Shown: in pieces, positions 35,183 through 43,831 of the stretch
How positions within the stretch are numbered: position 1 is the stretch's first letter
Layout of the letters: each line of letters starts with the position of its first letter
Assembly (NCBI GenBank): GCA_016711435.1
Contig: JADJSY010000004.1
Coordinates: forward strand, 124,001 to 188,000
Source of the DNA: Lewinellaceae bacterium
Lineage (GTDB): Bacteria; Bacteroidota; Bacteroidia; Chitinophagales; Saprospiraceae
DNA: 64,000 nt
Direction of reading: 5' to 3'
The notes under the pieces: model-generated
What the model saw: the letters and a program-made list of their open reading frames with translations, nothing else
The model's database searches: none
Told to the model about the DNA's origin: nothing
Translations under genes and position numbers: made by a program

Positions 35183-36388
35183 CTACTTCAGCCTTCCCAG
35201 CACCTCTTTCATTCTTCGTACGGCTTCCCGGAGTTGTTCTTCCGATGCCGCATAACTCAGCCGGAAGCAGTCGGGATCGCCGAATGCAGCGCCGGATACC
35301 AAACCTACATAGGCATTAGACATAACGTAATCGCAGAAATCGTCGGCGTTGCGGATAGTCGTTTGTCCGTCCGATTTGCCAAAATAGGCGCTCACATCCG
35401 GGAAAACGTAAAATGCGCCTTCCGGGTGGTTGGTGCGGATTCCGGGAATTTCTTCCAGCAGCGACAACACAATGTCGCGGCGTTCGCGGAAGGCCTCCCG
35501 CATTGTTTCAGTAGGCGTCAGGTCGCTCATCAAAGCGACTGCGCCCGCCTTCTGCCCGAAGGAAGAGGCCCCGCTCGTCACCTGGCCCTGTATTTTAGAG
35601 CAGGCATCGGCAATATATTTCGGCGCTCCCATGTAGCCCAGTCTCCATCCGGTCATTGCAAAACCTTTTGCAAAGCCGTTGATGGTGATGGTGCGGTCTT
35701 TCACATTTGGGAAAGAACCGATGCTGATATGCTCGTGGGTAAAATTGATGTATTCGTAAATTTCGTCGCTCACGATCAGCACATGTTCTTGCGCTGCGAT
35801 CACATCGGCGTATTCCTGTAATTCCTGGCGCGAAAAAACGGTGCCGGTTGGGTTGCAGGGAGAAGAGAAAATTACAAATTTTGTACGTTCTGTGATAGCA
35901 TCGGCGAGTTGTTGCGGCGAAGGTTTGAAATCCGTCTCCACGCCGGCAAAAACCGGTACCGGTATACCATCCGACATTTTGATAATTTCCCAGTACGAAA
36001 CCCAGTACGGCGCAAAAACTACCACTTCATCTCCAGGATTCAGCAGTGCCTGACAGAGGTTGTAGACCGTTTGTTTAGCGCCGTTGCTTACCACAATCTG
36101 TTCAGGGCGAAAATCCAGGTTGTTGTCGCGTTTAAATTTTTCGCAAATCGCCTTAGTCAATTCCGGCAAACCGGCGACGGGCGTATATTTGGTATAACCA
36201 TCTTTCAAGGCCTGGTAAGCAGCTTCCTTGATATGGTCGGGTGTATCGAAATCAGGTTCGCCGAGGCTTAAACTGATTACATCATGGCCGAGTGCGCGAA
36301 GCTCACGCCCCATACGCGCCATTTTGAGGGTTTCGGATTCGGCAAGCTTCTGGACGCGCTCAGAGAGCTGGGTATGCGTAGCAGCCAT
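35183..36388 (-). CDS. Pyridoxal-phosphate aminotransferase, aspartate aminotransferase type (class I)
   Basis: The 401-residue protein follows the class I aminotransferase fold: SLGEPDFDTPDHI near the start, NPTGTVFSRQEL for substrate binding, VSDEIYEYINF, and the lysine that binds the cofactor in NGFAKGFAMTGWRLGY. It fits bacterial aspartate/prephenate-type enzymes of about 400 residues. It would move amino groups between aspartate or aromatic amino acids and 2-oxoglutarate in the cytoplasm. It has its own strong promoter. Confidence 0.95.
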   Translation of the reverse strand: MAATHTQLSERVQKLAESETLKMARMGRELRALGHDVISLSLGEPDFDTPDHIKEAAYQALKDGYTKYTPVAGLPELTKAICEKFKRDNNLDFRPEQIVVSNGAKQTVYNLCQALLNPGDEVVVFAPYWVSYWEIIKMSDGIPVPVFAGVETDFKPSPQQLADAITERTKFVIFSSPCNPTGTVFSRQELQEYADVIAAQEHVLIVSDEIYEYINFTHEHISIGSFPNVKDRTITINGFAKGFAMTGWRLGYMGAPKYIADACSKIQGQVTSGASSFGQKAGAVALMSDLTPTETMREAFRERRDIVLSLLEEIPGIRTNHPEGAFYVFPDVSAYFGKSDGQTTIRNADDFCDYVMSNAYVGLVSGAAFGDPDCFRLSYAASEEQLREAVRRMKEVLGRLK

Positions 36389-36449
36389 GGAAAACAGAGG
36401 AAAACAGGTGAAACAAAAAGGTTATCGGCCTTTTTTTGGTTGGACGCTG

Positions 36450-36480
36450 CAAAAGTAGGGGAAAATATGTGAAGTACAAA
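36450..36480 (-). promoter_or_regulatory. Bacteroidota-type promoter of the aminotransferase
   Basis: On the minus strand TTTG (36480-36477), a 19-base spacer and TACTTTTG (36457-36450) give a perfect consensus match, 62 bases upstream of the start codon. Confidence 0.8.
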
Positions 36481-36649
36481 CACCAAACACACCCTTGCGC
36501 CATTCCCCCGGCTTGTTATACCTTTGGCCGTCTGAAAACGCCGTTCACGGTAAAACATGACCGGTGACGGGCGCCGTCGGGTTAAAGAAATTTAGACGGT
36601 TTAGATATTTTAAGATGTAACTTTCAGATTGTTGTATTGACTTTCCATT

Positions 36650-36711
36650 CAACGCCATTCACAACTCACTACTCACGATTCACTACTCACGATTCACAAT
36701 TCACCACACAC
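36650..36711. repeat. Heptad repeat array, family D (one arm)
   Basis: ACTCACT, ACTCACG, ATTCACT, ACTCACG, ATTCACA, ATTCACC run up to the start codon at 36712. Only the complementary arm of the family D element is present. The array keeps a frame open to 36637. Confidence 0.75.
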
Positions 36712-37728
36712 ATGGCACGATTAACCACGTTTTCCCGCCTGCTGATTACCCTTGTAATTGTAGCAGGTATCTTTTTTGCAGTACGCAAATTTATGCCCGG
36801 TTTGGGTTCATCCGGCGATACAGCGCCTGCACCGACAGAACAACCGCAAACAGGCGCCTCCAATGAAAACAATCCTTCTACCAGTAGCTCCACCTGGGGC
36901 GCCCAGTCTGGCAAAACAGGCCCGAGTTTTAAACCGGTTTCCTTTAATTACACAGCGCCAACACCCGCCGGTGGCAAACTTAAAGGGGTGGTAGAACTCG
37001 GCGCTACGGGTTTCAATTCCTTTATTATCAAAGTAGACGGCCAGAAAAACTGGAAGTTAGAAAAAGCAGAATTCGGCGTAAGTCTGGTGAAAGAAGGACT
37101 GGCCACCGACGAAGATGTCAAAAGCGGGCTGAAACGGTACATTGCCGATATGTTGTCTTTCGGCGTTGGGCCTAAAGACATCCACTTTGTGGTAAGTTCG
37201 GGCGCGCAGAAAGAGCCGATTATGCCCGCCATCAATGCTGCGCTCAAGGGAATGGGTTATTATGTCAATGTCGTCACACCGGCACAGGAAGCGCGTTACG
37301 CACTCAAATCCGCTTTGCCGCGCGATTTTGACAATCGCGCATTTGTCGTGGATATCGGCTCCGGAAACACCAAAATCTCCTGGCTGCCCAATGGTACGCT
37401 GGAAGCGCCCGGCGCAAAATATTTTCAAAACAACCTGAATCCGGGCGCCGTATTCCAGGAAGTAAAAGGAAAGGCTTCACAGATACCTTCCAATGTGCGC
37501 GGCACCTGCTTTATCATCGGTGGCGTTCCCTACGAACTCGCCAAACAAACCCGCGCCGGCAAAGAGCGTTATACCGTGCTAAAAGCCCCGGCCGACTATA
37601 AAGCAGAAGGCGCCAAACAGGAAGCCGGCCTCAATATCTATGCCGCTGTCGCCGAAGCAACCGGCTGCAAACAGTTCGTTTTTGACTGGGACGCTAATTT
37701 TACAATTGGGTTTCTGTTGAATATGTAA
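36712..37728 (+). CDS. Membrane-anchored protein with Ppx/GppA-like actin-fold domain
   Basis: The 338-residue protein has one N-terminal membrane helix (about residues 8-24), a low-complexity S/T/N/P linker (about 33-70), and a domain from about 90. The domain contains AFVVDIGSGNTKISWL, resembling the phosphate-binding DIGGGSTE loop of Ppx/GppA and other ASKHA-fold proteins, plus GTCFIIGGVPYELAKQTR as a second nucleotide-loop candidate. Catalytic residues of exopolyphosphatase are not clearly conserved. The helix and linker suggest a tethered domain; which side of the membrane it faces is unclear. ATG 36712 is used since upstream codons are repeats. Confidence 0.75.
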   Translation: MARLTTFSRLLITLVIVAGIFFAVRKFMPGLGSSGDTAPAPTEQPQTGASNENNPSTSSSTWGAQSGKTGPSFKPVSFNYTAPTPAGGKLKGVVELGATGFNSFIIKVDGQKNWKLEKAEFGVSLVKEGLATDEDVKSGLKRYIADMLSFGVGPKDIHFVVSSGAQKEPIMPAINAALKGMGYYVNVVTPAQEARYALKSALPRDFDNRAFVVDIGSGNTKISWLPNGTLEAPGAKYFQNNLNPGAVFQEVKGKASQIPSNVRGTCFIIGGVPYELAKQTRAGKERYTVLKAPADYKAEGAKQEAGLNIYAAVAEATGCKQFVFDWDANFTIGFLLNM

Positions 37729-37732
37729 AAAA

Positions 37733-37843
37733 TGGCAACTGTTTAGCCCTTGGGATGGAGAGCGGAATTTATTCCGCCTTTTAAAACAGTCTTAAAAGGC
37801 GGAATAAATTCCTCTCTCCATCCCACCGGCTAAACAGTTACCA
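37733..37843. repeat. Long (about 50-bp) imperfect hairpin
   Basis: Starting five bases after the stop of the actin-fold gene, an arm containing AACTGTTTAGCC, GGGATGGAGAG and GGAATTTATTCCGCCTTTTAA pairs with its near-perfect complement across a loop of about 8 bases. There are only a few mismatches over about 50 bp. It is unrelated in sequence to the heptad arrays and could be a palindromic mobile remnant or a stabilising 3' structure. Confidence 0.85.
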
Positions 37844-37852
37844 AAATGAAAT

Positions 37853-37896
37853 AAAAAATCCCGAATTTCTCAATCAAGAGAAATCCGGGATTTTTT
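37853..37896. terminator. Bidirectional intrinsic terminator
   Basis: AAAAAATCCCGAATTTCTC, a six-base loop and GAGAAATCCGGGATTTTTT form a stem with one mismatch and T-tracts on both strands. It serves the convergent genes ending at 37728 and 37990. Confidence 0.9.
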
Positions 37897-37926
37897 ATAA
37901 GTAATCAAGCAAAATTAGTTTTGGTC

Positions 37927-37990
37927 AAATTATTTGTAAATGATTGATTATCAACACAAATAACGAATAACCAATAACTAATAACCAAAT
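37927..37990. repeat. Heptad repeat array, family C, with tail element (copy 3 of tail)
   Basis: In reverse orientation, TTTGTAAATGATTGATTATC leads into AACACAAATAACG, AATAACC, AATAACT, AATAACC and ends four bases from the stop of the T9SS gene at 37990. Confidence 0.7.
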
Positions 37991-39186
37991 TACTTCTGCA
38001 CAATAAACTTCTTGGTCAGCGTACCTTCTTTGGTCGCAATACGCGCCAGATAAGTACCTGATGCGAGTTGACCGATCTGGTATGTCAATGTTTCATTACT
38101 CATACCATAGCGGTCATCAATGTACACCGTACGACCGTTAATATCAGCGATAGTAACCGTAATATCCGTTGCTTTATCGAGCTGAAGACCCAGATTGATT
38201 ACATCTTTGGCCGGGTTCGGGAATACATTCATATAGGAATCCGGCAGCGGCTTCTCGTCAGTTGTAACCACCAGATCGATGTACATCCGCATTACTGCAG
38301 CGTTGATTTGATCTGTAAAACCGGTGTACCAAAGATCCGTATAAAACAGGAAATATATACCGCCGCCAGGGCCGGCAAGTTCGAGGTCTTCGTCGACTGC
38401 CTGGAATACAAATCGGCTGCTATCCGCATAAAATGCCGACACGATGTATTGTGCGCCATTTTCCAGGGCAACACCTGGCAGAGCCGTATTGAGGTCTGTC
38501 AGTTCTACCTGGTGCAACTGGCCTTGCGTAGCATTGGAAGGAGCGGCAAAAGTACCCGTTCCTACCCAATCATAACTGGTGGACTGGTATGCTGCGCGAT
38601 CCCAGGCAGCGCTAGCCCAATCGGCATCTGTTAACTCATCCTTTACGCGGAAGAGTGAAATATCTGCTACAATCTGAGTAATCAACGGATTGTTTGGGGG
38701 GGGGTTGGTAAAGTGCGCAAACTCAACCGTCTTAACTTCATAATTGTCTAATGCTCCGGCAGACATGGTATACAGACTACCCATAGCATAACCTGACGCA
38801 GGTATTGTACCCGGGCGGATACCGTTTGTGGTATTGTCGTCTTTCGCAAACAGGTTTTCTGTTACCTTGAAGGCGGCTCTGAGTTCATCTTCAAATACAT
38901 TTCCGCCGATCGGATCGCTGGTAGACGAATAAACAACGCTATAATCGCCGAGGGGCAATTCGGGTGCATAAACACCCGGAATTTCAAAAAAACTGTCTAC
39001 CACATCTGCTGTGAGCAACGGAATATCGAGAGAAGTGGTATAAAGTACCGCTCCGGCGGTGTCGAGTACGGATGCGGTCAAAACCACATTGGTCTGGTCC
39101 ACGCCGCGTACATTCGTCACATTGGCAGAAAAACCGAAGGTATCGGTAGCAATCTGGGTGACAGGCGTTTGTGCATTTTGAACGGG
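37990..39186 (-). CDS. PA-domain T9SS protein, C-terminal part (after a frame change)
   Basis: This frame, usable from 39186, supplies about 398 residues that continue the protein begun at 39752. It has beta-sandwich domains and a type A T9SS sorting domain at the end (MNVFPNPAKDVINLGLQL, DINGRTVY, GTYLARIATKEGTLTKKFIVQK). Joined to the upstream frame by a -1 shift at 39186-39194, the whole protein is about 587 residues. On its own it has no signal peptide; the first methionine of the raw ORF (39228) lies in the overlap and is not a credible start. Confidence 0.85.
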   Translation of the reverse strand, partial: PVQNAQTPVTQIATDTFGFSANVTNVRGVDQTNVVLTASVLDTAGAVLYTTSLDIPLLTADVVDSFFEIPGVYAPELPLGDYSVVYSSTSDPIGGNVFEDELRAAFKVTENLFAKDDNTTNGIRPGTIPASGYAMGSLYTMSAGALDNYEVKTVEFAHFTNPPPNNPLITQIVADISLFRVKDELTDADWASAAWDRAAYQSTSYDWVGTGTFAAPSNATQGQLHQVELTDLNTALPGVALENGAQYIVSAFYADSSRFVFQAVDEDLELAGPGGGIYFLFYTDLWYTGFTDQINAAVMRMYIDLVVTTDEKPLPDSYMNVFPNPAKDVINLGLQLDKATDITVTIADINGRTVYIDDRYGMSNETLTYQIGQLASGTYLARIATKEGTLTKKFIVQK

Positions 39187-39752
39187 AAAAAAGTGCTCGC
39201 CATATACACATTCGGCGGATTGATACATACTTCCACTTCCTGGCCGCTATCGATCGCATTGGCAAGGAAGGCGCCCATCTGGCGGCTCGTGTTGAGCACC
39301 GGAATTGTAATCAGCGGATCGGTACCGGTCAAAAGCAGAAAAGTACAGTCCGTATGCGCGGCAGTTGCAGAGTTATTGGCAATGATCACAGCTACTGCGC
39401 CTGCAGCTTGTGCGCGCAAAGCCTTGACGGTGAAGTTGCAGGTACCGCGGCGGATAAAAGCAATTTTTCCGGCAAAAGAACCGGCAGGAATAGAATCGCA
39501 GGCCAGCGTATCGTTTCCGATTACGTCACGCGCCCACTCGATAGGCGCACACAAATCCGTGGTGATGGCGCCGCCGAATTGGGAGGTACCAAAACCGCAG
39601 GCGCCTTCTTCAAACTCGGTGGTCACACCGCCTACTGTTACAAAAAATGTCAGGTGGGCGTTTTCAGTCTGGGCGAATGCGTTTTGAGTGAAAAGGATTT
39701 GGAAAAGGGCAAACAGTAGCAGCCCGGGAGAAAGTAGTGAAAATTTCTTCAT
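39117..39752 (-). CDS. PA-domain T9SS protein, N-terminal part (before a frame change)
   Basis: The frame starts with a signal peptide (ending QNAFAQ) followed by a protease-associated (PA) domain: ITTDLCAPIEWARDVIGND, GKIAFIRRGTCNFTVKALRA and AVAVIIANN. PA domains are lids or interaction modules in proteases and surface proteins. The frame is conserved up to residue 189 (ASTFF), where the sequence ACT TTT TTC occurs; after that it runs about 22 meaningless codons to a stop at 39117, while the true continuation is in the -1 frame. The change is either an indel in T6 or a real frameshift. Confidence 0.85.
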   Translation of the reverse strand: MKKFSLLSPGLLLFALFQILFTQNAFAQTENAHLTFFVTVGGVTTEFEEGACGFGTSQFGGAITTDLCAPIEWARDVIGNDTLACDSIPAGSFAGKIAFIRRGTCNFTVKALRAQAAGAVAVIIANNSATAAHTDCTFLLLTGTDPLITIPVLNTSRQMGAFLANAIDSGQEVEVCINPPNVYMASTFFPFKMHKRLSPRLLPIPSVFLPM

Positions 39753-39793
39753 ACTCGTAAGACAGGTTAATTAATCATGAAATGTTATGGCGG

Positions 39794-39824
39794 CAAAGAT
39801 AGAATCCCCATCGGAATGACCAAT
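39794..39824 (-). promoter_or_regulatory. Probable promoter of the PA-domain gene
   Basis: On the minus strand ATTG (39824-39821), 19 bases and TATCTTTG (39801-39794) match the consensus with one change. It lies 42 bases upstream of the start codon. The rest of the 396-base gap up to 40148 has no recognisable element or gene. Confidence 0.6.
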
Positions 39825-40148
39825 TTTTTTATGGCACTTGGTCATTTTTTTACATCCTGGAACGACAAACGCTCCTTTTACATGGTTACTCAAGGTATGC
39901 AACCCTGTTTTCGGCTATTTGGTTGCACAATTTCGTTATAATCCACTTATTCAAACGGGATCGTTTCAAATTTTAACCAAACAACACCTAATAAAAAATT
40001 AAACGGTTCGTTAAACCCTCTTTTAATCCTTCGGTCAAATACGCAGTTTTTGCCGACAGCAGTCAGCTGAACACCCGCCCTCAAATAGCCCGCCGTTCCC
40101 CATTCGACTGCGACACAACCGATTTTATCACTAAACAAATCTTCCAAG

Positions 40149-41801
40149 ATGGCTTCCTTGAATCCCTTGCAAGGTGCACTGGGCCGTCGACGCGCCGCTC
40201 ACTTGCTGCGTCGAACTTCGTATCGCTTCAGCAAAGCGAAAGTACTCGAAATGGCCGACCAGACAGCTGCCCAAGCCCTGCCTTCCCTGCTCACCCTGAA
40301 TCCTTTCCAGTTGGACCAACCTGTTTACGGCGCTGCGAATACGACCTGGATTCTTCCGCTACCCGGGTTAAGTGTAGCCAGTTATCCCGCGCAGGATTTC
40401 GTATTGCGCCGTTATCTCATCGGCTGGTGGCTCCATGAAGCGCTGCACGATGCCGGTATCGGGCATAAAATGACCTTGTTTTTCCACCAGTTTATGGCTG
40501 TGGCGATCACTACCTCCAACAATCAGCATTATTTCGACTATTTGTCGCTCATGCGCTGGGGTGCGCTGGGGAATTTTAAAAAATTAGCCACCAAATTAGT
40601 GACAGATAACGCCATGCTGCGCTACCTGAATAATAACCAGAACAATAAAAACAACCCGGACGAGAATTTTGCCCGGGAGTTTTTTGAACTGTTTACCGTC
40701 GGAAAAGGCCCGCAGATCGGCCCCGGCGACTATACCAATTATACGGAAGAGGATATTGTGGAATCAGCCAAAGTCCTCACCGGCTTCAGGATTCGTCCCA
40801 ACCGGGATATTATTGACCCCGAAACAGGTATTCCAAGCGGAGGCGTCAATCCGGGGCAGCACGTGCCGGGCAACAAAACATTCTCCGCGCATTTTCAGGG
40901 AACGGTTATCACTGGCGAAACAACTCCAACCATCAATGGCATGTGGGCGGAACTAAACGCTTTCGTTGACATGGTATTTGCACAACCTGAAACAGCCAAA
41001 AACCTCTGCCGCCGCCTGTACCGCTATTTTGTGAGCCGGAATATCAGTGATGAAATTGAAAATGAAATCATCGTCCCCCTTTCCAACACCTTGATTGCCA
41101 ATAACTTTGAAGTAAAACCGGTACTCGAACAACTTTTACAAAGCGAACACTTTTTCGACCTCGACGATTCTGACAATGCGGACGAGATAATCGGCGGCAT
41201 TATCAAATCGCCGCTCGAACTCACGCTTCAGTCGCTTTCGTTTTTTGACGTGAGCATCCCGGATCCGCTGACACAAAATCAGGCACACTACCTGCAATTC
41301 TATTCCCAGGCCTTGCAGGATCGCGCGCTCGGATCTGCCAATTTCCCCATTTTCAATCCTTCCGATGTGGCAGGTTATCCTGCTTACTACCAGGTTCCGG
41401 GTTTTCAGCGCCAATGGTTTAATTCGAGCACCATCATTGCCCGGTACAAATGGCCTGCCATGATGCTGACCGGAACACGTCAGATCGGCGGAGGCATCAA
41501 CCAGCCAATCGGTATCAAACTCAATGCTGCCCCTTGGGTACGCGACAGCGGTATATCTGCTGATCCGGCGGATCCTTATGTATTAGTTCAGGATTTGCTG
41601 GAGTTTTTATTGCCCGAAGAGGCGGATAACGACCGTTTCAACTATTTCTACATCGACGTTTTTCTGGATGAATTGCCTCCTGCAGACTGGACGTATGAAT
41701 GGCAGAACTATATCGCAACCGGAAACGCCACGGAAGTGAACCTTGCACTCGACCGGCTTATCCAGGCGATTATGTATTCGCCCGAGTACCAGACATTCTA
41801 A
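40149..41801 (+). CDS. DUF1800 family protein
   Basis: The 550-residue protein matches DUF1800: RRRAAHLLRRTSYRFS at the start, WWLHEALHDAGIGHKMTLFF, NPDENFAREFFELFTVGKG, EEDIVESAKVLTGFR and LCRRLYRYFVSR. The family's function is unknown; it is nearly always next to a DUF1501 gene, as here (33 bases downstream). No signal peptide is evident. The pair is probably an operon exporting or modifying a surface product. Confidence 0.93.
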   Translation: MASLNPLQGALGRRRAAHLLRRTSYRFSKAKVLEMADQTAAQALPSLLTLNPFQLDQPVYGAANTTWILPLPGLSVASYPAQDFVLRRYLIGWWLHEALHDAGIGHKMTLFFHQFMAVAITTSNNQHYFDYLSLMRWGALGNFKKLATKLVTDNAMLRYLNNNQNNKNNPDENFAREFFELFTVGKGPQIGPGDYTNYTEEDIVESAKVLTGFRIRPNRDIIDPETGIPSGGVNPGQHVPGNKTFSAHFQGTVITGETTPTINGMWAELNAFVDMVFAQPETAKNLCRRLYRYFVSRNISDEIENEIIVPLSNTLIANNFEVKPVLEQLLQSEHFFDLDDSDNADEIIGGIIKSPLELTLQSLSFFDVSIPDPLTQNQAHYLQFYSQALQDRALGSANFPIFNPSDVAGYPAYYQVPGFQRQWFNSSTIIARYKWPAMMLTGTRQIGGGINQPIGIKLNAAPWVRDSGISADPADPYVLVQDLLEFLLPEEADNDRFNYFYIDVFLDELPPADWTYEWQNYIATGNATEVNLALDRLIQAIMYSPEYQTF

Positions 41802-41834
41802 GCATCATTCATTCGCTCAATCACATATTGAAAA

Positions 41835-43493
41835 ATGAAAAGAAGAAATTTTCTCAAAATATTTCCAGCAGCGGGGGTAACATCCTTCGTTGTGAACGGC
41901 CACGCCATGCGGCCTTTTGCCAATAGCAAAATTGCTAAAATCATGTCCGCCTGTGAAGATGTGGAAGACCGCGTACTTGTGCTGATACAACTGAAAGGCG
42001 GCAATGACGGCTTGAACTGCATTGTTCCGATCGAACAGTACGATCTGTATGCCAACCTCCGGCCTTCGATCAAAATATCGGATACAGGCAATGAAAAATA
42101 CATTAACCTGGATACGACCCTGAGTTCGCCCAGGCAGGTAGGACTTCACCCTAAAATGCTGGCACTCAAACAATTGTATGACAAAGGTTGGGCGTCCGTC
42201 ATTCAGGCTGCGGGATATGAAAATGTAAATCAATCGCATTTCACCGGCACCGATTTATGGCTTTCAGGCGGTGACAGTACACAGGAAGGCAGCGCTATCG
42301 GTTCGGGTTGGATGGGTCGATCCCTTCAGGCAATGTACCCCGATGTATTGGGTAGCCCAACGACCAACAACCCTGATCCGCTGGGTATCCAGTTAGGCGA
42401 CTCCAGCCCTTCGCTGGGTTTTCATACGGAAACGGAACACCAGAATGTCATCAACCTGAGCGGCCAGGACGCTGCCGGTTTTTATTCACTGATACAGACC
42501 ATCGGCGGGGCGCCCCTGCTCAACATCCCGGCATCCGAATACGGCGATGAAATCGAATATATCCAGGGTGTGGAACGTAGCGTAAACGATTACGCCGAAC
42601 GTATCAGCCAGGTATTCAATGCCGGAAGCAATGCGATTACTTACCCAGCCAACTCTTCCTTAGCCGATCAGTTGAAAACCATCGCAAGGCTCATTAAAGG
42701 CGGTTGCAAAACCAAAATATACCTGTGCCAGATGGGTGGTTTTGACACGCACGGTTCCCAGATTCTGGAAAACAACCCTGCTTCGGGGACGCATGCCGAC
42801 TTGCTTCAAAATCTCGCCGATTCTGTTAAAGCCTTCTTCGACGACCTGGAAGCGATGGATCTGGCCGACCGGGTAGTAGGTTGCACGTTCTCCGAGTTTG
42901 GCCGTTGCGCCCGTGAAAACGGTTCGCTGGGTTCCGACCACGGCACCCTGGCGCCCATGTTTCTTTTTGGAAAAAATATCCAGGCAGGCGTACAAGGCAA
43001 CAACGTCAACCTCGCCAACCTGACCCAGGATAATCAGTTGCAGGGCGTTCAAAACGATTACAGGCAGGTGTTTGCCACCCTGTTGCAGGACTGGCTGGGC
43101 GCCAACAATTACGTGCTGGAACAAACCATGTTCGAGGGTTATCCCAAAATCCCGGTGGTGGATAGTGTGGCGTTGGTTACTCCCGACTGTTATGTTGGTG
43201 GTACGGTTTCTACATTCAACGCCTACCATAAACCGCGTGCCTTACAGGTTTACCCAAATCCGGCCCGTGTCAGTGCGGAAGTAACGTTCCAGAGCGATAA
43301 CGCTTTTGATGCGCGGCTCACGCTGCACAGCCTGGGCGGCTCTATGGTATCGGCTACCAATGCCCGCATACAGCCCGGCGGCAACCTGTACTACCTCGAT
43401 GTGTCTGCTTTACCGCCCGGACAATATTTTGTGCGGATGGAAAGCAAAAACAACGGCGCCGCAGAAGTGGTCAAATTAAGCGTCGTACGCTGA
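41835..43493 (+). CDS. DUF1501 family protein with T9SS sorting domain
   Basis: The 552-residue protein begins MKRRNFLKIFPAAGVTSF, a twin-arginine-like leader. The DUF1501 body is related to sulfatase/alkaline-phosphatase-fold proteins (LIQLKGGNDGLNCIVP, MGGFDTHGSQ, TFSEFGRCARENGSLGSDHG). A type A T9SS sorting domain ends it (LQVYPNPARVSAEV to GQYFVRMESKNNGAAEVVKL). It should be exported to the periplasm folded and then secreted or surface-attached. Partner of the upstream DUF1800 gene. Confidence 0.93.
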   Translation: MKRRNFLKIFPAAGVTSFVVNGHAMRPFANSKIAKIMSACEDVEDRVLVLIQLKGGNDGLNCIVPIEQYDLYANLRPSIKISDTGNEKYINLDTTLSSPRQVGLHPKMLALKQLYDKGWASVIQAAGYENVNQSHFTGTDLWLSGGDSTQEGSAIGSGWMGRSLQAMYPDVLGSPTTNNPDPLGIQLGDSSPSLGFHTETEHQNVINLSGQDAAGFYSLIQTIGGAPLLNIPASEYGDEIEYIQGVERSVNDYAERISQVFNAGSNAITYPANSSLADQLKTIARLIKGGCKTKIYLCQMGGFDTHGSQILENNPASGTHADLLQNLADSVKAFFDDLEAMDLADRVVGCTFSEFGRCARENGSLGSDHGTLAPMFLFGKNIQAGVQGNNVNLANLTQDNQLQGVQNDYRQVFATLLQDWLGANNYVLEQTMFEGYPKIPVVDSVALVTPDCYVGGTVSTFNAYHKPRALQVYPNPARVSAEVTFQSDNAFDARLTLHSLGGSMVSATNARIQPGGNLYYLDVSALPPGQYFVRMESKNNGAAEVVKLSVVR

Positions 43494-43680
43494 TTTTGGG
43501 TGTTTGGTGTTTAGTGTTTAGTGTTTGGGGCGCTTCGCCCTGGCCGTGTATGGCGTTTGGTGTTTCGTGTTTGGGGCGCTTCGCCTTTAGTAATTGTGGT
43601 AGTTTGGCCAAAACTCACACTGTTGCCAAAGGCGAAGCGCCCTAAACACTATACACCAAACACCAAACACAGGGTTCAAA
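43494..43680. repeat. Heptad repeat element, family A (copy 4, best preserved)
   Basis: GTGTTTG, GTGTTTA, GTGTTTA, GTGTTTG and GGGCGCTTCGCC, then a second set (GTTTGGT, GTTTCGT, GTTTGGG, GCGCTTCGCC) are followed by the core with GGTAGTTTGGCCAAAACTC and ACACTGTTGCC. Then come AAGGCGAAGCGCCC and AAACACT, ATACACC, AAACACC, AAACACA. Forward and reverse arms pair well. The rest of the gap to 43831 holds no recognisable element. Confidence 0.92.
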
Positions 43681-43831
43681 AGTAGAAAGTAACAGAATTT
43701 TTACGGATGCCAGGTGGTTATTACTGCCTGGCATCTGATATTTGATCGAAATTTGTGCCCGCGCACAGACAGATTGCAACCGGCAATTCGTTTGTAGTCG
43801 ATTAAATGTTCTGACCACAAAGACTTTCTAC

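Noticed and set aside
39184..39194. Firm claim of programmed -1 frameshifting
   Set aside because: Four other homopolymer breaks nearby make an indel error equally or more likely; kept only as a question.
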